Source: Halobacteriovoraceae bacterium (GTDB taxonomy: Bacteria; Bdellovibrionota; Bacteriovoracia; Bacteriovoracales; Bacteriovoracaceae). From it: 34,353 nucleotides of DNA. The DNA lies in assembly GCA_002706205.1 (NCBI GenBank), contig PAKC01000005.1, forward strand, positions 1 through 34,353. Reading direction: 5' to 3'. Position numbers and translations under genes: made by a program. The notes beneath the pieces are model-generated. The model saw only the letters and a program-made list of their open reading frames with translations, had not been told where the DNA came from and did not search any database. Shown piece after piece: positions 15,821 through 23,413 of this stretch (position 1 is the first letter of the stretch; the number at the start of each line of letters is the position of its first letter).

Positions 15821-16567
15821 TTATTTTTTCAATAAATCAGGCCTAAATTTTTTTGTTATTTTCAAGGAAGATTCTTGTTTAAAACTTTCAATTCTTTTAT
15901 GGTCACCCGAACTAAGTTCTTCAGGCACAACGCTTCCCTCAAAATCTCGAGGTCTCGTGTAAAGAGCATGCTCAAGTTTTGAATCTGCAAAAGATTCTTC
16001 TAGCGCAGAAAGTTTATTACCAAGAACACCAGGAGATAAACGCATGGCCGAATCAATAATGGTCATAACTGCAAGTTCTCCTCCCGTTAAAATATAATCA
16101 CCTAAAGAAATATATTGATCTACATAATGCTCTAAAAACCGCTCATCAATTCCTTCATAACGACCACAAATAAAAACAATATCTTTATCTGATTTGGAAC
16201 TTAAATAATTTGTAGCAAACTCTTTGGCCTTCTCATGACTCCATACTTCTCCCCTTGGAGCAGGACAGACAATATGAAGTTGCTCTTTGATTTTTTGGGG
16301 GTCATAAGCTCCAGCTGCAACCACTCCCTCTAACAAAGCACTCTTTAAGACATCAGCTCGCATAATCATTCCTACGCCTCCCCCAAAAGGAGAATCGTCT
16401 ACCCCCTTAAAACCTTTTTTACAATACTGAGGGATGGACACTGAATGAAAAGAAAACTTAATATCTCCTCCTCGTTCTCCTTTAAAGACACTAGCGAGAA
16501 CACCATACTCAAGAAATGAATCAAAATAGGAATCAAACATAGTGAGCACCCAGATTTTTTTTCTCAC
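15821..16567 (-). CDS. trmD: tRNA (guanine(37)-N1)-methyltransferase
   Basis: TrmD methylates G37 next to the anticodon, which prevents +1 frameshifting. The trefoil-knot SPOUT signatures are present: DDSPFGGGVGMIMRADVL, FICGRYEGIDERF, DYILTGGELAVM and the C-terminal HALYTRPRDFEG and LSSGDHKRIESFK. The 248 residues are typical. Translation starts with GTG at 16567, overlapping the rimM stop as GTGA, so the two are coupled. A run of A/T-rich weak hairpins follows the stop but no strong terminator. Confidence 0.96.
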   Translation of the reverse strand: MRKKIWVLTMFDSYFDSFLEYGVLASVFKGERGGDIKFSFHSVSIPQYCKKGFKGVDDSPFGGGVGMIMRADVLKSALLEGVVAAGAYDPQKIKEQLHIVCPAPRGEVWSHEKAKEFATNYLSSKSDKDIVFICGRYEGIDERFLEHYVDQYISLGDYILTGGELAVMTIIDSAMRLSPGVLGNKLSALEESFADSKLEHALYTRPRDFEGSVVPEELSSGDHKRIESFKQESSLKITKKFRPDLLKK

Positions 16568-17091
16568 GAATCAAACTCCGGCATAATCATTGTAATTTTC
16601 TTTTTTTCAAGGTCTACTTTTGGGAAAAAGGCATCGACGAAAGGTAATTCAATAACCTCTGATGCCAATTTTACTTTAAGAACAATTTGAGCCCCATTAT
16701 CAAAATAACCTTTAACCAAACCAACTTTATACCCATCCTGATCGTAAACATCTAAACCTTTTAAATCCTCAAGATACCATTCATTTTCGGGTAGCTTAGG
16801 AAACAGGTGTCTCGGATAATAGATTTTAAAAGGAAGAATCGTTTCAAGTTCATTACGATCTTTAAGGTTTTTTAAATAACAAATCACCTTATTTCCAAAA
16901 TGAATGCGCTCAATTTCTTTTTGCAAACCTTCTTTTGGAAGACTACTTTTTTCATTTAAAGGATAAAGCCATAAAACTGAACCCTGAGTCAAAACACTAT
17001 CATGGGTATTATATAACTTAAACTGAACTCCACCTTTAATTCCATGGGGTCTTGAAGCTATTCCTAATTCGATTAATTTTTCTTCACTCAT
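16564..17091 (-). CDS. rimM: ribosome maturation factor RimM
   Basis: RimM binds S19 and helps mature the 30S head. ELGIASRPHGIKGGVQFKLYN at the N-terminus is the family start, and the PRC-barrel domain holds YLEDLKGLDVYDQDGYKVG and VIELPFVDAFFPKVDLEKKKI. ATG 17091 (175 residues) is chosen; the longer TTG at 17115 would begin inside the terminator T-tract. The ribosome site is weak (TAAG). Because an intrinsic terminator immediately precedes it, rimM-trmD levels are probably set by read-through. Confidence 0.95.
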   Translation of the reverse strand: MSEEKLIELGIASRPHGIKGGVQFKLYNTHDSVLTQGSVLWLYPLNEKSSLPKEGLQKEIERIHFGNKVICYLKNLKDRNELETILPFKIYYPRHLFPKLPENEWYLEDLKGLDVYDQDGYKVGLVKGYFDNGAQIVLKVKLASEVIELPFVDAFFPKVDLEKKKITMIMPEFDS

Positions 17092-17102
17092 AATCTTAAT
17101 AT

Positions 17103-17136
17103 AAAAAAAAGCCAATACTACCTAAGTAATATTGGC
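17103..17136 (-). terminator. strong intrinsic terminator between khpA and rimM
   Basis: On the minus strand GCCAATATTAC (17136-17126), loop TTAG, GTAGTATTGGC (17121-17111) form an 11-bp stem with one G-U pair, followed by eight T (17110-17103). It lies about 30 bp after the khpA stop and 11 bp before the rimM ATG. Confidence 0.85.
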
Positions 17137-17167
17137 CTTTATAATCATTCATTAAAATAATTTTTAC

Positions 17168-17407
17168 TTATTCAATAATTTCTAAAACAGATCTTCTTTT
17201 AAGTTTAGTTGAGGCTGCATTTAGAATAGTTCTTAATGCTTTAGCCGTTCGCCCTTGTTTTCCAATGACCTTACCACGATCACTTTCATCAACAACTAAT
17301 TCAATAACTATAGTTTGCTCGCCTTCGATCTCTCTAACTTCAACTTTTTCAGGCATGTCCACCAATGACTTACCTACATACTCAATTAAATCCCTAAGTT
17401 CACTCAT
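17168..17407 (-). CDS. khpA: KH-domain RNA-binding protein KhpA
   Basis: A 79-residue single KH domain with the motif DESDRGKVIGKQGRTAKALR, which contains the GxxG loop GKQG. KhpA-type proteins bind RNA, often as partners of KhpB/EloR, and are regularly encoded between rpsP and rimM as here. AGTAGGTG precedes the ATG by a few nucleotides. Confidence 0.92.
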   Translation of the reverse strand: MSELRDLIEYVGKSLVDMPEKVEVREIEGEQTIVIELVVDESDRGKVIGKQGRTAKALRTILNAASTKLKRRSVLEIIE

Positions 17408-17497
17408 AACACCTACTTGGTAAATTATTAATATTAAAACTTATGAAATAATTGTACACCGGTTATATACTATTTCAAAAATTATTTTTCTAAAATA

Positions 17498-17740
17498 TTA
17501 AAGTTTTACGCCATGTTTTCTAAAGAGTGACTTAACTGTATCGCTTAACTGAGCACCTTTACCAATCCATGCTTGAACAGCTTCTACTTTAACATCCTTA
17601 AGAACTTCTTTAGAGTTTGGGTCATATTGACCAAGTTTTTCCAAGAACTTACCATTTCTTGCTGCTCTAGAATTAGCTGCAACAATTGTGTAAACAGGTC
17701 TATGAGTTCTCCCACCACGTTGTAATCTAATTTTAACCAT
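17498..17740 (-). CDS. rpsP: 30S ribosomal protein S16
   Basis: It has the typical N-terminus MVKIRLQRGGRTHRPVYTIV, then NGKFLEKLGQYDP and the C-terminal VQAWIGKGAQLSDTVKSLF. At 80 residues it is at the short end of the family. The ribosome site AGGAG is 8 nt before the ATG. It lies downstream of ffh, with a separate promoter proposed in the 93-bp gap. Confidence 0.97.
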   Translation of the reverse strand: MVKIRLQRGGRTHRPVYTIVAANSRAARNGKFLEKLGQYDPNSKEVLKDVKVEAVQAWIGKGAQLSDTVKSLFRKHGVKL

Positions 17741-17782
17741 TTATATATCTCCTATAAAAACTCAATGTCTAAAAAGACTGTA

Positions 17783-17811
17783 TTTTTAATTCATTACATC
17801 ATTAAAGTCAA
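17783..17811 (-). promoter_or_regulatory. possible sigma-70-type promoter of rpsP
   Basis: On the minus strand TTGACT (17811-17806) is 17 bp before TAAAAA (17788-17783). The -35 is one mismatch from consensus, the -10 two. It would give rpsP-khpA a start independent of ffh. Confidence 0.4.
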
Positions 17812-17833
17812 TTTATTTCTCTAAAGTTACTCC

Positions 17834-19258
17834 TTAGAAAAATTTACTTCCAAATGGACCTTTCTTTTTTCCAGACTTTTTCTTTTTCCCACTACCAGCT
17901 GCTTGGCGAAAACCTGGCATTGCTGGCATTCCAGGAATATTTGGCATCGCCCCACCTTTCATCATTCCCATCATATTGATCATCATCGACTGCATTTGTT
18001 CAAATTTTTTAATAAAATCTTTCACCTCTTTATCTGTCGTTCCCGATCCCTTAGCAATTCGTTGAATTCGAGACTCATTAAGTAGCTTATGATTATCTCT
18101 CTCTTTTTGTGTCATCGAATCAATCATAACACGCATTTTTTTCATCTCATTTTCGGCAGGAGAGAGATCTCCAATTTGTCTCATCATTCCACCCATTCCA
18201 GGAATCATTTTCATAATGCTTCCCATTGAGCCGAGTTTATTAATCTGATCCATTTGTTTGATAAAGTCCGTAATGGTAAATTGTTGTTTTTCTAAACGCT
18301 TCATCATGCGCTCAGCTTCTTTTTCATCAATAGTTTCTTGAGCCTTTTCGACCAAAGAAACAACATCCCCCATATCTAAAATTCTTTTTGCCAAACGATC
18401 AGGATGAAAAGGCTCTAGCTCTTTCATTTTCTCACCGACAGAAATGAATCTAATTGGAACATTTGTCACATATTTTATAGATAAGGCTGCCCCACCTCTA
18501 GCATCTGAGTCCATCTTGGAAAGAACAGCACCCGTTAAGCCTACTTTTTCGTGAAAAACCTTGGCGACATTAACTGCTTCTTGACCAGTCATAGCATCTG
18601 CAACAAGTAAAACTTCAGGATCTTTAAGCTCATTTTTAACATCAACAAGTTGACCCATAAGCTCTTCGTCTACTTGTAAACGCCCTGCTGTATCAACAAT
18701 CACAACTGATTTACCAAGTTTTTTTGCTTCTTCCATTCCCGCTTTTACAATATCCTTAGGAAGCATAGAAAGATCAGAGTCAAAATAGTCTATTTGCATA
18801 TTTTTAGCATGCTTAATGAGTTGATCCTTTGCAGCTGGTCTAAAGTTATCTGCAGGAATTAAGAAGACTTCTTTTTTTTGTTTATTTTTTAAGAAAAGAG
18901 CTAATTTACCACTAAAAGTCGTTTTCCCAGCTCCATTGAGACCAACAATCAAAATAGGATTCAAAGGTCTTTCTAACTTAAGCTCTTGATGTTCGTCTCC
19001 CATTAAAGAAGTAAGTTCATCATGCATGATTTTTACAAACTGCTCTCCAGGATTAACTCCTTTTAAAACTTTCTCCCCTAAAGCTTGTTCTTTAACTTTC
19101 CCTACAAATTCTTTAACAACTTTAAAGTTCACATCAGCTTCTAGGAGCGCTGTTCTCACCTGCTTTAACGTTTCCTCAATATTAGATTCAGAGATTTTTC
19201 CCTTACCTGAAATATTTTTAAATGCATCTGAGAATTTTTCACTTAAATTATCAAACAT
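17834..19258 (-). CDS. ffh: signal recognition particle protein Ffh
   Basis: The SRP54 GTPase, which with 4.5S RNA targets nascent membrane proteins to FtsY and the Sec translocon. The N domain occupies residues 1-90; the G domain has VGLNGAGKTTFSGKLA, DTAGRLQVDEELM and LSKMDSDARGGAALSI; the methionine-rich M domain (about 325-450) has MIPGMGGMMRQIG and the long stretch QSMMINMMGMMKGG. The C-terminus is a basic tail (KKKKSGKKKGPFG). The 474 residues are slightly long because of this tail. AAGAGGTGAG precedes the ATG. It follows the HAD gene by 14 bp. Confidence 0.97.
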   Translation of the reverse strand: MFDNLSEKFSDAFKNISGKGKISESNIEETLKQVRTALLEADVNFKVVKEFVGKVKEQALGEKVLKGVNPGEQFVKIMHDELTSLMGDEHQELKLERPLNPILIVGLNGAGKTTFSGKLALFLKNKQKKEVFLIPADNFRPAAKDQLIKHAKNMQIDYFDSDLSMLPKDIVKAGMEEAKKLGKSVVIVDTAGRLQVDEELMGQLVDVKNELKDPEVLLVADAMTGQEAVNVAKVFHEKVGLTGAVLSKMDSDARGGAALSIKYVTNVPIRFISVGEKMKELEPFHPDRLAKRILDMGDVVSLVEKAQETIDEKEAERMMKRLEKQQFTITDFIKQMDQINKLGSMGSIMKMIPGMGGMMRQIGDLSPAENEMKKMRVMIDSMTQKERDNHKLLNESRIQRIAKGSGTTDKEVKDFIKKFEQMQSMMINMMGMMKGGAMPNIPGMPAMPGFRQAAGSGKKKKSGKKKGPFGSKFF

Positions 19259-19272
19259 GACTCACCTCTTAA

Positions 19273-19773
19273 TTATAATCTTTTTGCAATATAGTTTTTA
19301 CATTCATCAACACTTAAAAAACTCTCATCGGCCCCATGCTCTGCATAGGCTTTTGCAGCTGAAGCTTGTTGATGTCCCCACATGGCAGCTAAAGCTGTTG
19401 CTCCAAATTTTTTTGCGCCAATAATATCCCCTAGAGAGTCTCCAATGACAATCACATTTTTTGGATTTTCACCAAAAACCAATTGCTCAATTCCCTCTGC
19501 TGAAGGTTTACTAGCTGCATCGCTCCCACCACAGATACCACTAAAATAGGATAATAGCTTTAAATCCTCTAAAATACTTTTTGTCGACTCTCTTGAGCGA
19601 GCTGTCCAGACCGACATTTCAATATTCTGCTCTTTCAAAAACTGCAAGAGTTCTTTAATACCAGTATAGGCGTAACGCTTTAAGCCACTCGTATCAACTA
19701 ACGTACCATCATGATCAAAAACAATATGTGTGATTTTTCCCAATTTGGACCTTTTATATTTACGATTTAGCAT
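19273..19773 (-). CDS. HAD-superfamily hydrolase
   Basis: A phosphatase-like HAD protein. Motif I is VFDHDGTLVDT with the nucleophile Asp, motif II is probably VWTAR, and motif IV is IVIGDSLGDIIGAKK; a Lys for motif III may be in AASKPSAEG. The small cap is reduced to a short segment after motif I, so at 166 residues or fewer it may act on large substrates. The ATG at 19773 has no ribosome site, whereas TTG 19743 is 6 nt after AAAAGG and may be the true start (156 residues). It precedes ffh by 14 bp, and its 5' end is 21 bp from the divergent dus gene. Confidence 0.85.
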   Translation of the reverse strand: MLNRKYKRSKLGKITHIVFDHDGTLVDTSGLKRYAYTGIKELLQFLKEQNIEMSVWTARSRESTKSILEDLKLLSYFSGICGGSDAASKPSAEGIEQLVFGENPKNVIVIGDSLGDIIGAKKFGATALAAMWGHQQASAAKAYAEHGADESFLSVDECKNYIAKRL

Positions 19774-19794
19774 TAAAGTTGTAATTCAATTGCC

Positions 19795-20886
19795 ATGCAT
19801 AATAAAGCATTTTCAGCACAATTACAAAAAAAGATCGATCTGTGTAAAGCTCAGATAAAGTCTACCAATCTCGGTGAGCTTACATCAAACTCTCCCCTAT
19901 TACTTGCACCAATGGCCGGTATATGCACCCCCCCTTTTCGCTTATTAATGGAGCAACTAGGTGCTGGAATCACCGTAAGTGAGCTGATCTCTTGCCATGG
20001 TATTAATTATGAAAACAAAAGAACATTGGAGATGTTAAAGATTGATCCAAGAGAGAAAAACGTTGGAATTCAACTTTTTGGTGAAGATGCCACCGCCATG
20101 GCCAAAGCAGCCCAGGTCGCATTGCGCTCTAATCCTAAGTTTATTGACATCAATATGGGCTGCCCAGTTCGCAAAGTCGTAACCAAAGGTGGCGGATCTG
20201 CCTTACTAAAAAATATTGAAGAACTTGCTCCTTTTTTTAGAGAAGTCAAAAAAGCAATTGATGTTCCTTTAACAATTAAAATTCGAACTGGTTGGGATCA
20301 TGATGATATTAATGCAGATAAAATTGAACATATTGCCTTAAATGAAGGCGTTGCATGGGTAGCTATTCATGGACGCACAAGAGCACAACAGTATACGGGA
20401 AAGGCTAACTGGGATTATATAGAAACCTTAGCTGAAAAATCAACTCTTCCTATTATCGGCAATGGTGATCTTCACCAACCACATCAAGTTAAGGCCCGTC
20501 TAAACCAGACAAACTGTAAAGCTTTAATGATTGCCAGAGGATGCTTAAGAAATCCTTTTATTTTTTTAGAGTCTTTTCATACTGACTCTACCAAGCAAGC
20601 AAATTCCTTATTTAAGGGTGCTGATTATTGGGAGATTATAGAAAGACTCTATCAATATACCTGTGACACCTATGAGCAAGAAAGAACACGATTAGTTCAA
20701 CTTAGAAAACTTATCGTCTGGTTTGCAGCAGGCTTTCCCAATGCTGCAAAATTTAGAAATAATATGTTTACGTGCCAAAATCTTGAAGAGTCAATGAAGT
20801 TTGCACAAGATTATTATACCGCCTTAGAAGACGCTAGAAAGCAAATTAATTACGATGAAGTCTTTATGAGCTCTGGACATGGCTAG
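19795..20886 (+). CDS. tRNA-dihydrouridine synthase, DusB-like
   Basis: An FMN-dependent reductase that makes dihydrouridine in tRNA. LLLAPMAGICTPPFRLL starts the TIM barrel; GIQLFGEDATAMAKAA and FIDINMGCPVRKVV contain the catalytic Cys; GGGSALLKN, IKIRTGWDHDD, WVAIHGRTRAQQYTG and IIGNGDL follow, then the C-terminal helical domain with LRKLIVWFAAGFPNA. The 363 residues fit. The N-terminus (35 residues before the barrel) is longer than in most DusB proteins and the ATG has no clear ribosome site. It could be the first gene of the plus-strand run, but the following gene has its own promoter. Confidence 0.93.
   Translation: MHNKAFSAQLQKKIDLCKAQIKSTNLGELTSNSPLLLAPMAGICTPPFRLLMEQLGAGITVSELISCHGINYENKRTLEMLKIDPREKNVGIQLFGEDATAMAKAAQVALRSNPKFIDINMGCPVRKVVTKGGGSALLKNIEELAPFFREVKKAIDVPLTIKIRTGWDHDDINADKIEHIALNEGVAWVAIHGRTRAQQYTGKANWDYIETLAEKSTLPIIGNGDLHQPHQVKARLNQTNCKALMIARGCLRNPFIFLESFHTDSTKQANSLFKGADYWEIIERLYQYTCDTYEQERTRLVQLRKLIVWFAAGFPNAAKFRNNMFTCQNLEESMKFAQDYYTALEDARKQINYDEVFMSSGHG
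19799..19827 (-). promoter_or_regulatory. possible promoter of the HAD-ffh genes
   Basis: On the minus strand TTGTAA (19827-19822), 17 bp, TATTAT (19804-19799), located inside the first codons of the divergent dus gene. The -10 is one mismatch from consensus, the -35 two. Confidence 0.3.
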
Positions 20887-20919
20887 CTATCTAGCTGAAA
20901 TTTCGTAATCATATCTGCT

Positions 20920-20946
20920 TAAGAAATTCCTATTTATTTCCGATAA
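20920..20946 (+). promoter_or_regulatory. sigma-28 (FliA)-like promoter
   Basis: TAAG (20920-20923), exactly 15 nt, then TCCGATAA (20939-20946): three of four and seven of eight matches to TAAA-N15-GCCGATAA. Only 7 nt separate the -10 from the ATG at 20954, so the transcript would begin at or next to the start codon. Confidence 0.65.
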
Positions 20947-20953
20947 ATAAGTG

Positions 20954-23194
20954 ATGAAATTAGTTTTATTAATCACATTATTTAGCTTTTCTTCGGCCAT
21001 AGCCTGGGCCCAATCATGTGATGGAATCCGACAAGACCTGCTTAGTTTAGAAAATGAAATATTAAGCTCATCTCTTGATCAATGTACAGATCCAAGTAAA
21101 GCAGAAATTTGCTGCCGCCAAGGTGATCCCAATTCATGTAAGACAAAATTACAGCTGGAACAACAATATAATGAAACTTTGGCCAAAGTTGTTATTGCCG
21201 AGGGACTTGCCAGTATTGGAATGGCGATTGAATCCAATCACAATGCTCTTAACAACTTTAATGGTAAACAAATGCAACAAGCATTAGATTATTTTGATGA
21301 GATGAATACGAACCTTACAAAAGCAGATTTAATTTACGATGCCTTAGAATTTCATCAAAACACTTCTTTATTTAGTGATTATCAAGGAACAACACAAGCT
21401 GATGTTTCTTTGCATATCATGGGCTCAAATGGAAAATGTAGTACAGAACAATTCAAAGAACTCAGTTTCTGTCAAAAAATTAAAAAACTCAATGCTCAAA
21501 ACAATCAACAATATAACGAAACAATGCAAACCCTGGCCGGTTTTTTAAATTCTGACCAACAAATAACAAATAGTGACCGAGAACGACTTCCCCGTTATCA
21601 AAGTTACAGAGATAGACTCACTATTGATATTGGAGAAACAAATAATCTCTCCCCCGCACAGTTTAAAGAGCACCCTCACTTTAAAAAACTAAACTTACTG
21701 ATTAATAAACTCAAAAGTTGGAAACAGCAAAATCAAGCAGGAAGAAATACTGCTAGCGTAAAAAGTGAAATTCTAGCTCTGGCCCAAGAAGTGGAAGATA
21801 TATCAGTAAACTATAATCTCGATAATGCCAATGGAGCCACTCAAAACCCTGAAGTTTCGCAATATATTCGAGAGCACTTTGATAAAGTTCTCACCCAACT
21901 CAATCTTCCTGATCTTATTCTTCAAGGAGCAAATCGAGACAATTTTATTCGCACACAACTGCGTTTATCAAATGAAATTGAAAAGCAAGAGTTCTTAACC
22001 CAAAAGGATGCTCGTTCACTTTTAGAAACGTTAAGTAATGAAACTCTAAATGGACAAACGGTAGGTTCACTTTGTCAGAATAATTATAATTTGGAATGTT
22101 TGGCAAAACTTTGTGGCGCTGAAAATAATGAAAGACTTGAAAACTGCCAAAACTTTCAAAATCTAAACTTAGATGAAAAATACCAAAAACTAAAGGCCCT
22201 CAACCAATACAAACAAACTCAAAGTACGCTGGAACAAGCCACTGCATGTATCAACTCAGATAAAAGTTTAATTGCTAAAAAGGAATGCCTAACCAAGCTA
22301 AGAACAGATGACTTTACTGAACTTTCTAAGCTAAGAAGAGAGCTTGCAGATGCACAAAAAGCATTGGCGTATATTAATCATGGCAAAAAATTTAAAAAGC
22401 TAAACTTTGAAAAAGGTCTAGCGATTAATGCTCTAAACTCTATGGCCTGTCGAAAACAAGGAGATTATATCAATTACCCAGGAGCGCGTTCCAATTGTGG
22501 GATACAAAATGCAGAGCTTTCACGAAATTATGAAGCCATTGAACTGGCAACTAATGGAAGAAGAATTTCCTTGGCCTTAAATACCAACAATCTTAAACTT
22601 TTTGCTAAAAATGATGTCAGTGAAGAAGATTTAAAACGCTATAAAGAAAAATTATTAAATGACTGTAAAGAAGGAAATGCCTCTTCTGCCAATGTTTGCC
22701 GTTACTACGAAGACCTAGAAAGCTGGGCGCAAGCTTGGGAAGCAGAAAAACTCAATAGACAAAATGAAGTTATTTTAGATCAAAGCTATGTCGAAGATGA
22801 GTATACCTTTGGAGATGCCTTTCGTGCCTCTGCACCAGTTTTAGCGGCTAGTGTCATGCCATTGACCATGGCGTGGATGGACACAGATATGGTAAAAACA
22901 AATACACGTTATCAACTTGAAGCAATTGAAAATTACGACAATTGGTATATGAATGGCCTTAACTCGTATAATAACTACATGAGTAACACTGACTTTTCCC
23001 AATATCATTATTCAGCAAATTGGGGCTATAGTTATGCAGACTCCGGCAATATTTCTAACTTTCAATATCCTGCAAGTTCCCAAGGAAATTTATTTGCTCA
23101 ACAAAATGGAATAAGTTTTGATTTTGCTCCCATTCAATCGACAACCACTGGACAATTTGGTGCGGGAACGACTGTTTATCAATTTGACTCATAA
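20954..23194 (+). CDS. cysteine-rich, helical exported protein of unknown function
   Basis: I do not recognise the family. ATG 20954 gives 746 residues; a GTG one codon upstream is possible. Residues 1-20 are a signal peptide (cut after AIAWAQ or just before it). Residues about 20-590 are predominantly alpha-helical with Gln/Asn/Lys-rich stretches and about 17 cysteines, among them EICCRQ, LCQNNYNLECLAKLCG and MACRKQ. Near residue 630 a short hydrophobic segment (ASAPVLAASVMPLTMAW) could contact a membrane. The last 90 residues are Tyr/Asn/Ser-rich and end in a Gln/Phe-rich tail. No ribosome site is present, in keeping with the promoter placement. It resembles the 4837 and 23414 proteins in being a big Cys-rich exported product with a FliA-like promoter, though I see no sequence similarity between them. 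Confidence 0.72.
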   Translation: MKLVLLITLFSFSSAIAWAQSCDGIRQDLLSLENEILSSSLDQCTDPSKAEICCRQGDPNSCKTKLQLEQQYNETLAKVVIAEGLASIGMAIESNHNALNNFNGKQMQQALDYFDEMNTNLTKADLIYDALEFHQNTSLFSDYQGTTQADVSLHIMGSNGKCSTEQFKELSFCQKIKKLNAQNNQQYNETMQTLAGFLNSDQQITNSDRERLPRYQSYRDRLTIDIGETNNLSPAQFKEHPHFKKLNLLINKLKSWKQQNQAGRNTASVKSEILALAQEVEDISVNYNLDNANGATQNPEVSQYIREHFDKVLTQLNLPDLILQGANRDNFIRTQLRLSNEIEKQEFLTQKDARSLLETLSNETLNGQTVGSLCQNNYNLECLAKLCGAENNERLENCQNFQNLNLDEKYQKLKALNQYKQTQSTLEQATACINSDKSLIAKKECLTKLRTDDFTELSKLRRELADAQKALAYINHGKKFKKLNFEKGLAINALNSMACRKQGDYINYPGARSNCGIQNAELSRNYEAIELATNGRRISLALNTNNLKLFAKNDVSEEDLKRYKEKLLNDCKEGNASSANVCRYYEDLESWAQAWEAEKLNRQNEVILDQSYVEDEYTFGDAFRASAPVLAASVMPLTMAWMDTDMVKTNTRYQLEAIENYDNWYMNGLNSYNNYMSNTDFSQYHYSANWGYSYADSGNISNFQYPASSQGNLFAQQNGISFDFAPIQSTTTGQFGAGTTVYQFDS

Positions 23195-23207
23195 CTTTAA
23201 ATACTGC

Positions 23208-23227
23208 CAAATTAATTTGCTAGCAAA
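23208..23227. repeat. two interlocked 12-bp palindromes
   Basis: CAAATTAATTTG (23208-23219) and TTTGCTAGCAAA (23216-23227) are each perfect palindromes sharing TTTG. They lie 13 bp after the stop of the 20954 gene and about 140 bp before the next promoter. There is no T-tract, so a terminator is unlikely; an operator is possible. Apart from this element I see nothing in the gap 23195-23364. Confidence 0.35.
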
Positions 23228-23364
23228 CATACCTACAAGACAAACGCCACTAAAAGACTCGGGAAAAAACACGTTTAAAAACAACAATTTAGAATAAATC
23301 TTTGCATTTTTTAATCTCACTAGGAAAATACCACCCTATTTCACCTACAATATAAGTAAGTCTT

Positions 23365-23391
23365 TAAAATCATGTTCCTAAAGACCGATAA
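23365..23391 (+). promoter_or_regulatory. sigma-28 (FliA)-like promoter
   Basis: TAAA (23365-23368), exactly 15 nt, then ACCGATAA (23384-23391): full -35 match and seven of eight at the -10. A start near 23398 leads directly into GAGGAAA (about 23399-23405), 8 nt before ATG 23414. An in-frame ATG at 23372 lies between the two boxes and cannot be the start if this promoter is used. Confidence 0.7.
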
Positions 23392-23413
23392 AGTTTTTGA
23401 GGAAATTGTTGAA

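Noticed and set aside
15777-15825. A/T hairpins after trmD as an intrinsic terminator
   Set aside because: Stem composed almost only of A-T pairs; cannot be separated from base composition.
20451-20462. Minus-strand GCCGATAA inside dus
   Set aside because: No TAAA at 15-16 nt upstream on that strand and no gene in a suitable place.
20884-20897. Small dyad GCTAG-CTAT-CTAGC at the end of the dus gene as a terminator
   Set aside because: Five-base stem without a T-tract; too weak to call.
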